Positions 1 to 12,473 of a DNA stretch of 64,000 nt are shown here, piece after piece. The notes under the pieces were generated by a model. That model searched no databases and was not told the DNA's origin. It saw only the letters and a list, made by a program, of their open reading frames with translations. Positions within the stretch are counted from its first letter, which is position 1, and every line of letters begins with the position of its first letter. Source of the stretch: Membranipora membranacea (taxonomy: Eukaryota > Bryozoa > Gymnolaemata > Cheilostomatida > Membraniporidae); assembly GCA_914767715.1 (NCBI GenBank), contig OU612071.1, forward strand, positions 62,001 to 126,000. The letters run 5' to 3'. The position numbers were made by a program, and so were the translations under genes.

Positions 1-1249
1 GCCATAAATCCTCATGCTGAGATTGTGAAACATCCTCTAAAACTGTAATGTATCTTAAAAGTGTGAAGCCGTGTAAAAGCCATAGGGCAAAAAGGGTTGG
101 GCTGTATTAAGGGGAGCTCATACTATTATTGGGGGAGGGGAGGGGGTGAATTCATTGCCTACCGGTGTGGTTGTATTGTAAGGGAGTAGATGTATTGCAG
201 AATGTCACCAAGTTAAACTGATTGCGAGCGGTAAGGGGAAGTAACTCCAAAAAGGCCTACCCATTAATCTATGTAGTTTTCTTAGCGATGATATATTATG
301 TTAACATGCATCATTATTGTAAATCTGAAATTGAGATTGATTTTCTCTCTTTTGTAGCATGACATGATGATGTTGAACGTAAGTAGACCTTTTGGATAGC
401 TCATTTATAAACATGTAAATATTTATGGTAGGTACAGTATAAGTATTTATATTTTTATGGCCCCATTCAATGATAAATTGTGTTTTTGTGACAAATAAAC
501 CCTAAAATGGGAACTATCCAATAAACCTTAACAACAACGCTTTAATCAGGATGTATAAAACATGTAAGATCATATCATATTTTGTGCATCTAAGGTCCAG
601 TTGTGATTCTGATTGTGTGACACTTCAGGGATAACTCCCATTTTGGAGATCTTACAGCAGGGAGTATGGGGCATTTGCCCAAAGCTCTCTGCCACAAGTT
701 TGCATGACATTTTGCTAACACTCTAACTCAGGCTGGCATCATCATCACAAGTGAAGCGTTCCAATGAGATTCAAATTCCACATGAGAGCTACATAATGCC
801 TTATCCGGTAACTGTAAGCTATTCTCATAGTTCACGAAAATTTGCCAAAAGTCATGATGATATCCGAGAGAGTCTCATTTTCTCTGCTATATTATCTATT
901 TTTGCCATGTGTTCCTTGTTATATTCCTTTGGGAATGGATACGGATCAGCATAATAAATATGAGATTTTTGTGGAGAGTTTTCTTTTCATGTCATAGGCG
1001 TGAACAACTTATGATCAGTTTTAGTGTAATTGCTACATTGAATATTAGTCAAGTTCTAATAGCCATCATATATCACTTTGGAGTTGCCCCACCACACATA
1101 AATAAAGGCAACTCCTATTTTCACATGTAGTTGGAATACAAAGGTATAAATAACATGTCACAGCCAGAAACCAGTCAGTCACATAGCGGCAACCAGATAG
1201 TGAAGACTATTATCATACTTTGTACTGAGGAATCATATTATACCTTTGT
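1..1249. other. non-coding stretch, no gene seen
   Basis: The sequence is AT-rich. The short open frames have no recognisable domain and no splice context, and I see no RNA gene here. It runs up to a (TA)n tract that opens the next repeat. Confidence 0.5.
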
Positions 1250-1630
1250 ACCAACTACATATATATATATATATATATATTATTATTTCATATTATTATG
1301 GATCCGAACAAATCAACCAAAAACTTGTAGGACGCTACAACATAACCTGAAAATAAAAACCGACAGAAAAAGGAAAAGAAAAAAGAAGAAGGTAAGATTG
1401 GGAAAGTGACTCTACTTATGACTGTTTACTGCTAGATTACTCATATGAGGATTATATTACTTGTAGAGTCACCCAAAAAGTTGGCGGCTAGTAGAGAAGA
1501 CAATCCACTGATAGCTCTGTACTGAGAAGATCTTGCTTGAGCAAGTCAGACATTTGTAACAGTGATTTGAGGTGAGCCTGTTCTATCAATTGTATTGAGT
1601 TTAGTTGTATCAGTTATTCTAAAACCCCTA
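1250..1630 (+). repeat. dispersed repeat, left flank of the ANK-NTase-TPR block
   Basis: This unit starts with ACCAACTACATATATA and a (TA)n tract and ends at ...TTCTAAAACCCCTA. The same unit occurs in inverted orientation at 9584-9925, and a 5'-shortened direct copy lies at 42353-42640. Shared landmarks include the purine-rich ACCGACAGAAAAAGGAAAAG and GAGTCACCCAAAAAG. I see no convincing tRNA-type A/B boxes and no terminal inverted repeat within the unit, so its class is unknown. The two complete copies bracket the gene at 4499-9161. Confidence 0.75.
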
Positions 1631-4498
1631 ATTTCAGATATAACAGAGTGCATGATAAAAAAAAATACCATTGTTTTCAAGGAACACTGGTTGCTATCTT
1701 GCCCAGTGAATGCAAATTAAGAATACTAAATTGCATGTTCCGGGTTTAAACAGACAGCTCAACAATCAATGATTGCTTGTTACAGCTTTTGACCATTACC
1801 ACTTTTCCACTGAGAATCATAGGGACAGCACTTAATATAATGTTACTGGTCTGTTTTACCGTTTATCATGTTTGTATACATTTGGGAGCAATCATTTGGT
1901 CCCGACCAGTGAGAAGAAAAGTGGAGGATATTCCGTGATCAAATAATTCAATGTTACCATCAGCTATTGCCCCCCATAGTAAACTTGCTCACCAAATGAC
2001 AGTATAGAAAGACCAAATCAGATCAAAGTCAACACATTGGCTAATGAAACACCATTTGACACACTCACCGAGTCCGGTTAGTTCACTGGAGCAATGGCTT
2101 CAAGAAGTCCTAAGCTGATAAGCTGGAGGGTGTCCTTTTCTGTTCCATAAATAGGAGTAGGATATCAATCTGAGGTAAAGCCTCTGATAATGTTAAATAG
2201 TGCAGAGTACTATTTCCGTCGAGTAATACAGAGATGTAGACTAGAAGTCTCTTACTTATATTTCAGCTCTCTGAGCTCAGTATGCAGCTTTTAACTCACA
2301 GCTGCAGTGAGTGTCAGCTGAATAATGAAAGCATTCGGATATGTATAATACTAAGTACACACAAAATGGTATGACATGTACACAAACTATGATAGATGAG
2401 GTATGATAGGTATGAGCTTAGTGTGTGTGTAGATCTGATCCGGTTACCTCCCTCATAACAACACAAATAGAGTTTGTTTATTCGTTGCCAAGCATCAATA
2501 CAAAAATTTATGCAGTTCTAAATGGGCATTAAAAACGTAGTTGTTGTATGAATGGCAGCATTGTTGTTAAATACAATACAGCAGTGTTATACAGCCAATA
2601 TCGTTAAAAATCCTTTGTCTGATCAGACTAAGTACCTAAACTATGTCTTAGTATGCAACATGGGCTGCACCAACAGACCCTCTACTATGAATGTTTCATA
2701 AAACTGGCTATTGGCCACATAGAACTGGACTTTTTCTATAAATATATTTACACAGTACACGAGTTAGCCTTGCTGAATTATGATCACACTGTTATTTATC
2801 CTTTGCATAGCCCATTCAAAGTGTATACAGGTGTGCTAGGTAGATTGAGTTTGCTCGGCCTAAATTGAACAAACCTTTGACATGTTTGTGCGCTCAGACA
2901 AGATGCTGAGTTTTGCTATAAGCGGCAACAATTCAGTTCTTATTATTTGAATAAGAAAATCGATTCTATTTCCAAACCATCAGGGCAAAAAAATACAAAA
3001 CAAAAAAAGTACCTTGAGATAAGGTTGTGATTCCTTGATGTAATTAATGTAAATTGGTTATGGCTTTAGGAAGGAGTTATCCCACTTCATTATCAGGACA
3101 GACAACTACCCAAGATATACACAGCCCTGTAAATCTTTTGTTTCAGCAGAAATAATTTTCCTGAATTAAGCTGAATGTTAACTCATTTCAAGCACGTTAG
3201 TCCCATCCTAGGAAAGTGAGACATTTGACACAAACAGGATAATCAGTACTTAATTTGTGTCAGACTATCATGCGGTTATTTTTATTCAGCTAAAGCATGT
3301 ATAGAATACAGAATATGTTATTGATAATATGAAATGAACTATAGTAAGTTATAGTAAGGTATAAAATATATAATATACATGATAACAAGAGATGAAATAC
3401 ACATTCACAAACCAGTACTCACTCGATGGAGATATTATATATCTTTATTACCACTCGTCAATGAGAAAACCTTGAAGGCCTGCTATTCATATAACGATCG
3501 GCAGTGAAGGACAAATTTTCTCTGGTAGTAGTTTGTTAGTGCTGAACATCTGTGTAAGAGGCGTGGAAACATTTAGTCCAGTTTTCTAGTCATCATCTAT
3601 AAAAGCACAGGCTATGATAAACGAATGTATAAACGAGTATCTTGAAGTGGCTAGCTCTGATGATGCAGCTTAATGACATATGATTATATGAGTTTTTGTC
3701 ATTATCAGACATAACACTACTTTGATATACAACCTCAAATATTTATGTTATTACATTTTTTTATCCTCATACATAAAGAATGTTATACAAATGTCACTTC
3801 ATCACCTCTGCCTTAAAATTGACCGGTTTAGTATTTTAGTTCTTATATTTTCTCAGACTAGCAATGCTTTTAAGTACGTGATGAGCAGTTTATTTACTAG
3901 AGCGGCACATCATTCATCGATCAAAAAAAACTACTGAACATAAGATTGTAACAAATAGTCATCAAATAAAAAATTCTCAATATCCCTCTGCTGGGTATAG
4001 GAAGCTTACTTTACTTACTTTTTGCCTGTTGACTTATAAAATCCCGTAATGTTTCATGATGGCCAACTCTCTGTGCATTATTAGAATAGGATGAAGTTTT
4101 CTACGCATGATCTCCCTCAAGTGGTGAAATGTCGGTGAACTGTCTGCAAACAGAAAGTTGTTTTATGTTGTAAAATTTATCACAGGGTAGAGAGAAGTCA
4201 AACATCTTCTGTGAGGCTACAAAATAATATATACCATACCATGCATTAACTTTTACTCTTTTTGTGTATGTGCATAGTAAAACCTTATACAGGGCACTTG
4301 AACACTTTCAATGACAATTCATGAAAAACAATTATTCACATCATAGACTAGATGGAGCTTACCATTATATGATAAGCCATTGCTTTGCTTATAACTTAAA
4401 AGGCACTAATTGTGAATGCTTTAGGAATTCTCTCTCATTGTCTTGAAATAATGCCGTACAGGATGTATATAGATTCACATTTTTACCCAAAACTTAGT

Positions 4499-7400
4499 TT
4501 AATCTTTTTTTGATTTATAAGCTAGCTTGTGAGAATATATTTTTGTTACTGATACCCATGACATCTCCTCATGATTAGATGCTATCCACCCACCTTTACT
4601 GCAGCGCTGACTGATATAGTTAGCTAACCTCCTCTTCTCCTCACTAATACGTTCCTCTATCTCTCTTGCTTTTTCCTCTAGAGCTTTGGCTGGTTTATCT
4701 CGTCCAAGAGCTCTCAGAACCTTTCCTCTTTCTGTCACAAGAGCAGAAAATTCCTCATTACATGCTGCTTTCCCAAAAGCCTTCTCCATAAAACCTTGTG
4801 CTTCTCCAAGTGAATCATCTGCCTTGGTAAAGTCTCCATTCTCTTTCTCTACTCCAGCAATAGCCACAAGAACTCGAGCAGCATTCAGATTTGACTGATT
4901 CGCACGATACACATCCAATGAAGCTGAATAATGCTTAGTTGCTATCCCTGCGTCCTCACCGCTGCATTTAGCCAGATCACCTCGTGTCTTCTCTAGTCTT
5001 CCATAGTCGATGTGAGTCGGATTGGATTGATTGTGATTTGGATGAGCTTCGTCGAGTGTCTTCTTGGTTGCTAGATACCACCGATCATTATCTTCTGGTT
5101 CATTTGTTTCTCTAAGATCCTCCGATGTTTGGACATCCTCTGATGTATCAACGTCACAGTCAAACAGGATGTTTTCTAACAGTTTATCTTCTGGTAGCTG
5201 TTCTAGGTCAGGTTCTGGCTGGCTGCTGGCGCACAGCTCACCTCGAGTCAGCATGATCTCGCACACGAGATCTTTCGGTCGCCCATCAGCTGATAAAAAC
5301 CTTGTGCTGATGTCAGAAGCTGTGGCAAGATATTTTTTGTGTTGGAATCTTTTTCCCAGGTCAGTGAGGATCGCGACTTTTGTTTTGCCTTCAAAGTTTT
5401 TGTCGATAACCATTTTCAGGCCTAGCGAGCGAGACTTTGCGAAGTAAAGCTGAGAAGTATGTTTTTTGCCGCACAGATCAAAGATTTGCCCGATAATAAA
5501 GACACAGTGCGCCATTTCTCTAGTAGGATTGTTTACATAGTCGAGTTTGTCTTCAAAACTCATCTCATCAAATCCTGCAATCAAGCTGGGATCTCTGCTC
5601 TTCCCATCAGATGCTGTATAAAGGATGAACTCCTTCAGAACCTTGACAAGCATCCGTAGAGGGGCTTTTCTGTTTGGTAGCAGTAGCATATTGAGCTTCG
5701 CAGATTCAAACTGAATGAGAGCTCGTTCTTTCTTCTCTTTTGGTGACTCATTGCCAGTCAGACATTTCTCCGCTAACTCATACATTCTCATCGCCTCACT
5801 CAGATTCCCCATCCCTTCAACACACCTTCCCATACCCCTGTACACCTCAGTAAGCTTGACTCCGTGCTCTGTAAGCCTCAGTTTGTCATCATTTAGATGC
5901 TGGTACAGCTCCAGGGCCTGTTTGTAGTTCTTTAACTGGAGATGAGAATGTGCCAGAATGTAGCAAACATACGGATCATCAGTAGCTGTATCAGATCGAA
6001 CGACTGCATCCCATTGACAAGAATAGAAGTTTGCAAAAGATAAACTAAGCAAACTTTCTTTGATGTCGGTTTGTGTTATCAGCTCTATATCCGCCACTGT
6101 TGAATTGTCATTTAATGAAGAAAAGTGGAACTGCATATCTAGCATAGTCCTGGTTAGCGTGTGAAATTCCTCAGCTGCTAGTTTCCAGAGTTTATTACCA
6201 ACAAACACAAGTCTCTCCCCTCCCTCCCGAGTTGTAACCACATCGGTTCCTGTTTCTGTTTCCTCAGAGTCATATGTAGAAAACTGATCATGCTTAGAAT
6301 CCATGAATATGTAGCATCTCAGACGTGAGTATGACGCGTAGGCAAGGAGAAACTGAAGAGAGTTGTTGAAAGAATTTTCATGCTCTGAATGTAATTTTTT
6401 TCCAGCTTTCCAAGGTCTGCCAGGAGTCACATTCAGATGAACATTTGAAGATTGCGGTGTCTCGAAGGACAAGTGAGGGGAATCGATGAAGCAAAGTTTT
6501 TGCATTCAATGTGAAACCTGCTGATGCTCATTGAATTCTGGCCGAAATTTGTACCGCTTTATGTCACTGAGTAGCATTTGTAGACTTACACTCAGTCTGT
6601 CAGAGTTCATTTCCTTGTCTACAATCGTTCTCTCATTCTCAAAAACTTTGAGCAGTACTTCTTTTTGGTCGTGAGTGTATAGTAGAGTTGTGAACCTCAG
6701 CATAGCAGTTATGTCCCCTTTTATTGCTTCAATGGGATCAGGGGCTATGAACTTATCCTTGTATACTTTAATCAGTTCACCAGGCGTGGCAATAAACTGA
6801 TTTGGAGACTCGGAATTTCCCGTCGGAACATTCCCTGATGTTTTGGTAATCCCATCGATTTGGTATCCATGATATCTTCCGTCCACATACCAGTCTTTCA
6901 GTTCCTCAATGTCCAGTGAGCTCATCTTTGTTTCCCTGAGGGCGCCTATGAAGAAATATGTCAAGACTGCAAGCCGCTCAAAATATTCAGTGTGACCAGC
7001 CTCCTTTACCAGAAAGAGGTATTCTATATCAGAATAAGGTGTTGCTTCCCCTCTACCTAGTGAGCCTATCCCAACCACAGAAAACGCACAAGGAGGTTTG
7101 ACTTGTATACTCGCTAGAGACTTCTCAACAACCAAAGCAGCGAACTTCTCCATCATCCCATTAGAATATTCAACGGTTTGTTGGATCTCTTGGCGATTCT
7201 GTTCAGTTATGATCTTGTTATCTTGTTTCGTGATCCGAGATTTTAGTTCATTCCTAATTGAGCGTAGGCTATCATGGAGCTGTGCAACATTCTGATAAAA
7301 AGTCTCAGCACTGATGTTACAGTCTGTGTCAAGATACATCTGAAGCACCTTCCAGGCTCTCTGGTTCCATGAATCATCAGGTGATGAACTGAAGGTCACT

Positions 7401-9161
7401 GCAGCTGAATTGTATAGAGTGAAAGCCTGTAACAGTCATAATCTTATACATCTATCGGTGTGATCTGAGCAGGGAGAATGATCAGAATGATCCCCCTGAG
7501 CAAAGTGACTGAATTGAGATTCACATAAATTTGGTAGATATGTTTAAGGATATCATGAGTATGATGCGTTATTAGAAACTCTGTTATCAAGTACAAAATA
7601 GGGGTTAACATAGGGTGCAGTGATTCCCTAGTATTTAATGATCATACCTGAATTTAGTACCTATACACTACAGGATATTCATTTATTTTTAAAAAACTGC
7701 TCACCTTGAGAGCATCTTGCCATTGTCGATGAATTACAAAATTGATCTCATAGAACTCAGCTAGAGCGTTCAGATGTGGCTTCTGTGACTCGAGATCTTT
7801 AATGCCTCTCTGCATGTAAGACTTCTGAAATGACTTCTTTATCTGATCGCTCCTCTTTAAATATAAGAGGTCAAAAAATTACTTTCAAACAATTACTGTC
7901 AGCTGTTAACTTTTAGAAAAGTGCAATAAATATAAATGTACAGAGTAATGATTACCATTTTGTCATTGCATTGTGGAAAAGGGAGAGGGATGAGGAGAAG
8001 AATCATGCTTACCGCTCTCATCAGAGGTGGTGATAGGTTCGCTACAAGAACCTCTACTGCTGCTTTCTGGTTTATGAAATGATAAGCTGTCATACTTCTA
8101 TTACTTCTTACAGAGATGAGCTGTAGCTGCTGTTCTGGTGTTAGATAATCTAATAGAGCCTTCACTGTGTCTGTGTGACCTTTCTTTGATGCCCAGTGTA
8201 AAGCTGTCCAACCATCCTTATCAACTAGAGAGATGAGTTGGAGCTGCCGTTCTGGTGCTAGATTATCTAATAAAGCCTTCACTGTGTCTGTGTGACCTCG
8301 CTGTGATGCCCAGTGTAAGGCTGTCTCACCACCCTGATCCCTTATAGAGATGAGCTGTAGCTGCTGATCTGGTGTTAGATTAACTAACAAAGCCTTCACT
8401 TTGTCTGTGTGACCTCCGAGTGATGCCAAGTATAAAGCTGTCCTACCACCCCTATCTTCTATAGAGATGAGCTGCAGCTGCTGTTCTGGTGTTAGATTAT
8501 CTAATAAAGTCTTCACTGTGTCTGTGTGACTTTCCTTTGATGCCCAATGTAAAGCTGTCCAACCATCCTCATCCTCTACAGAGATGAGCTGCAGCTGCTG
8601 CTCTGGTGTTAGATTATCTAATAGAGCCTTCATTGTGTCTGTGTGACCTCCGAGTGATGCCCAGTATAAAGCTGTCAATCCATGCTCATCTTCTATAGGG
8701 GTGAGCTGCAGCTGCTGTTCTGGTGTTAGATTATATAATAAAGCCTTCACTGTGTCTGTGTGACCTTCCTTTGACGCAAAGTGTAAAGCTGTCATTCCAT
8801 ACTTATCTTCTATAGGGATGAGCTTCAGTTGCTTCTCTGGTGTTAGATTATCTAATAGAGCCTTCACTGTGTCTGTGTGACCTTTTTTTGATGCCAAGTG
8901 TAAAGCTGTCCAACCATCCTTATCAACTAAAGAGATGAGTTGAAGCTGCCGTTCTGGTGCTAGATTATCTAATAAAGCCTTCACTGTCTCTGTGTAACCT
9001 TTTTTTGATGCCCAGTGTAAAGCTGTCCAACCATCCTTTTTCTCTATAGAGATGAGCTGCAGCTGCTGCTCTGGTGTTAGAGTATCTAATTTAGCTTTCA
9101 CTGTGTCTGTGAGACCTTCCTGTGATGCAAGTACTAAAGGGTCTGATAAGCCAAAATCCAT
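4499..9161 (-). CDS. ankyrin-repeat / GlnD-like nucleotidyltransferase / TPR protein, three exons, internal TGA
   Basis: Three exons join in phase 0: 9161-8013 (383 codons, starting MDFGLSDP), 7854-7705 (50 codons) and 7426-4499. Donors are GTAAGC and GTGAGC; acceptors follow AAAG and TTACAG. Exon 1 encodes about nine nearly identical ankyrin repeats of roughly 36 residues (core TALHWASKKGHTDTVKALL). Exon 3 begins with a helical lead and then a nucleotidyltransferase motif, GSLGRGEATPYSDIEYLFLV, with the Asp-x-Glu pair expected to bind metal. The last ~660 codons are helical TPR-type repeats (for example YKQALELYQHL and AVYRGMGRCVEGMG-like segments) ending SHKLAYKSKKD. An in-frame TGA at 6508-6506 separates the nucleotidyltransferase and TPR parts and is followed at once by ATG. 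The pseudogene copy has the same TGA. No signal peptide or membrane segment is seen, so a cytosolic protein is inferred. The substrate is unknown. A nucleotide-transferring sensor or scaffold is a guess from the architecture. Confidence 0.8.
8030..9140 (-). repeat. homogenised ankyrin-repeat coding array
   Basis: About nine units of ~108 bp repeat in tandem inside exon 1. On the plus strand each carries variants of GCCTTCACTGTGTCTGTGTG and GAGATGAGCTGCAGCTGCTG. Two units share the unusual APERQLQLISLVDKDGW variant although they are not adjacent. That pattern suggests recent unit duplication or gene conversion rather than old divergence. Confidence 0.85.
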
Positions 9162-9583
9162 TATCCTGCTCCGTCCAGTAGGTGATTCTTATGTCTAATA
9201 CCTAAATAATATAAATTTCAATGATTATAATGAGCAGCATTCAAGAGTAAATATCAGTGCAGATTTCAATGGTTCAGATGGTTCAGATGGTTGTTTTGAG
9301 TTGGATGTGGAGTCCTCTTGTCATAATTCAGTGCCAGAAGAAGGAGGGAGAGAAGTTTTATATAAATCACAAACCAGTCATCCACACAAACCTTGATTTT
9401 GGATTGTGACTCAATACCAACTCCTTCTGTTACTACACTATTCTGTCTCATGATGTTACAAACAATTAGGTCCTAACTGTATATTGCGGTATTTCACAAA
9501 TCTATGGATGGAATTTGTTCATGACTGAGAAAAATTTTCCAAGATTAATATGGCAAAGTTACATTGTACACAGTTGTTGTTAC

Positions 9584-9925
9584 TAGGGGTTTTAGAATAA
9601 CTGATAAAACTAAACTCAATACAATCAATAGAACAGGCTCACCTCAAATCACTGTTACAAATGTCTGAGCTATCAGCGGATTGTCCTCTCTACTAGCCAA
9701 CAGCCTTTTGGGTGACTCTACAAGTAATATAATCCACATATGAGTAATCTAGCTGCCCTCATGAGTATACATATTGCACAGTAAACAGTCATAAGTAGAG
9801 TCGCTCTCCCGATCTTGCCTTCTTTTTTTCTTTGCTTTTTAGGTTGTCTCTATTTTTGTTGTAGTTTTTCGGTGATTTTCTCTAGATCCATAATAATGTA
9901 ATAATAATATATATATGTAGTTGGT
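9584..9925 (-). repeat. dispersed repeat, inverted right flank of the ANK-NTase-TPR block
   Basis: This is the reverse complement of the unit at 1250-1630. It runs from TAGGGGTTTTAGAATAACTG to ATATATATGTAGTTGGT. A few small indels and substitutions distinguish the two. With the left copy it makes an inverted pair around an 8-kb interior. Confidence 0.75.
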
Positions 9926-10580
9926 GTTATGTATTACAGTTTTGTTATTATTCTTGAGTGGTTTCACTTTGTAAATTGAAAGTCGTTTATGTTATATATT
10001 ACTTGATTGGTATTTCATTATTGTAAAGCCTCTTTTTATTGACCTATTTTAATCATTGGTCTGCTTCCTTTTTGTTAGTTGTATATTAGATGTTAAACAA
10101 AGAAGATGCTTTGTTTAATAAGTTAAGAATAAATAAACTTCTTAGCTTAGGGTTTGAAAGCTAGCACAACCAAAATAGATCTCCAATCCATGTACAGCCC
10201 AATGGTGACGAGATATAGTGATTTGAAGCCCACTGCTCAAGAAGAAAGAGACTCGGACTTCAACTGCAGATCAGAAGGAAGTATTGTTCTAGGATATTCC
10301 TTCTCATTCTTTAGATTAAATTGTAATGTTTTATGCTCTTGTTGCAACAGCACAGGCGCTTACCTGGTTGTAGTAAGCTCAGTAGGTCAAGGATTCAAAC
10401 ACTGGCCACAACAAGGGCAGCTTGAACATAGACTAAGGTGTACTCAGAGCTTTTAGCAGGCATACTCAGGGTGCAACATTTCCTTGGAGCTAGAAACTTG
10501 TTGGTGAGTGTTATTAGTTTGAGTCAAAATACAGTCTCTGTAGGCTTATCTTTAGTGTAAGATAGTGAGTGTCAATCAAA
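9926..10580. other. non-coding leader upstream of the Gypsy remnant
   Basis: The stretch is AT-rich and contains an AATAAA around 10128, which could belong to a decayed LTR. I could not define LTR ends or a primer-binding site, and no gene is supported. Confidence 0.4.
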
Positions 10581-12235
10581 ATGGCTACTGCTGTGTATTA
10601 TGATATAGATCAGTTTGATCTTGATGATGATTAGGCTGAAACATTGTGGGAAGAGTGGTGTGAAAGACTAGACTAATATTTTATTGCAAATGGTCTTGAC
10701 AAAACCAAAGAAACTGATGTTCCAAAGTGCAAGGCTATATTTCTGTCAAGAGTAGGCAGAAAGTGCTATTCGTTGATAAGAACACTGTGTCACCCAGACA
10801 AACCAGACACCAAATAATTAGATGATTTACAAAAATTGGTCAAAGGCCACCTGTCTCCAGCTCCTGTAGTCATAGCAGAGCGATATGTTTTTTATAATAG
10901 AAGACAAACAGCGGATGAGACCGTTTCAGAGTTTTTAAATGCCTTGAGAAAACTAGCTGGGACATGTAGTTTTTAAGCATTTAGGGAGGAAGCACTGAGA
11001 GATATGTTTGTGATTGGTCTACATGACCGGGATACCCAGAAAAAACTTTTAGGTTAGAAGAACCTCACCTTAGTGGGTGCTTTCAATACAGCTCAAGGAC
11101 ATGAGCGTTCTAGAAAGCATGTGGACAACATGACAGGGGAAATTCACAAACTTCAATTCTCAGGTAAGAAATCTAAAGATTTTTGAAATAAAGAGAGTAC
11201 TAAAAGCTCTCGTGCTTGTTTCCATTGCGGTAAAGAAGGGCATTTCAAAGCTGACTGTCCATATAGGAAAAGTTTCACAGGCACAACTAAGTAACTAATA
11301 AACACAAATATAGGAAACAAATGGTTTACAAAGTGGATCAAACGCAATCAGTTGCTAGTTCAGATTCAGAATCTGATTACGATGATCATTTACATGCAGT
11401 TAGGCTGAGCAAAGTTGGTGAATCTAAAAGGGTAGGCATACCCCCATTTATGATACAGATGAGGGTAAATGATGTACCTTTAGATTTGGAACAAGACACA
11501 GGTGCTGCAGTGTCAGTTATATCACAAAAGCAGTTAAAAACCCTAGGTGTTGAAAAGTTGGAACCAAGTGATGTAGGCCTTACAACGATAACAGGGCAAC
11601 CAATTAAAGTTCTTGGGGACTGTAAAGTAGATGTTAAGTATCATGACGCTGACTTTACTGATATGCCTTTGAGTCAAAGGGTCCTGCTCTACTTGGACGT
11701 GATTGGCTTGCAAAGATACAGGTAGACCGGAAGTTCATCAAGTCACTTAAGGAAAATAACCCAACTAGTCGATTGGTACACAAGTACAGCACTTTGTTTG
11801 GTGGTCAACTTGGCAAGGTGAAAGATATTAAGGTGTAGCTAGAGCTGAAAGAAGGGGCTACACCTCGATTTTTCAAACCAAGGTCAGTACTGTATACAGT
11901 GAGAGAACCCATCAAAGAGGAGTTGGACAGACTTGTGTCAGAAGGTATTCTTTCAAGGATTGATTACAGTGAGTGGGGAGCTTCAATAGTACCGGTGAAG
12001 AAGCCATCAGGAAAGTACAGAATATGTGGAGACTACTTTGTGACCATCAATCCGCATCTGAAGGTGCCAGAACACCCGATGCCAAACATTGAAGAATTAC
12101 TGACAAAGCTAAACGGAGGGGAAAAGTTTACTAAGCTTGATCTGTCTCAAGCATACCAATAGATTGAGTTTGACGAGGACTCTCAGGCTTATGTGGCTAT
12201 CAACACTCACTGTGGGTTGTTTGCAACCATGCATA
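10581..12235 (+). pseudogene. Ty3/Gypsy retrotransposon remnant: gag, protease, start of RT
   Basis: A gag-like frame starts at ATG 10581 and reaches a CCHC zinc knuckle (CFHCGKEGHFKADC) near 11215-11260. It keeps one frame over ~700 nt but has stops at 10632, 10674, 10815, 10974, 11055 and 11184. A second frame from 11321 encodes a retropepsin-like domain with an Asp-Thr-Gly site (DTGAAVSVIS, ~11490). After a frameshift near 11690, the GRDWLAKIQ segment leads into the reverse transcriptase fingers (VKKPSGKYRICGDY) and its first catalytic aspartate (KFTKLDLSQAYQ, ~12130). A TAG at 12160 follows, and the homology stops before the Tyr-x-Asp-Asp box. RNase H and integrase are absent. The element is dead and truncated at its 3' side. 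Confidence 0.85.
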
Positions 12236-12473
12236 ATATGCATGGTTTTATACCGGTTCAAAAAATTATACCGTGATGCATCCATATCTTCACAGGCATG
12301 CTCTTCACAGGCATATTTTTGAGATTTTTATCCTCAGGTTATGGCTATATGTACAAGTACCATTTATATATTCTTCAAAAAAAAGAGAGACAAGCTAGGT
12401 ACAATAATACTGAAAGAGAAGTAAGAAAACCTAGCTAAAACAGAGGATTGTCACTCTGATTAATCAATGTAAT
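12236..12473. other. non-coding, no feature recognised
   Basis: This is the junction between the truncated Gypsy pol and the next minus-strand gene. A short duplicated word (CTTCACAGGCAT) occurs near 12289 and 12303. Nothing else is supported. Confidence 0.4.

Larger units (their letters stand above)
1358..9161. repeat. segmental duplication, copy A
   Basis: This block is repeated in the same orientation at 42353-50828. The match covers non-coding sequence (for example around 1740-2900 against 42720-43890, and 3300-4500 against 45230-47160) and the minus-strand gene. The copies differ by scattered substitutions, small indels and two insertions of about 0.8-0.9 kb in copy B. Most of the ankyrin exon is missing from copy B. 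The stretch 1631-4498 holds no other gene that I can support. Confidence 0.9.

Noticed and set aside
5064-5447. Plus-strand open frames across 4686-5927 and 7098-7295
   Set aside because: They are antisense shadows of the long minus-strand TPR/nucleotidyltransferase exon.
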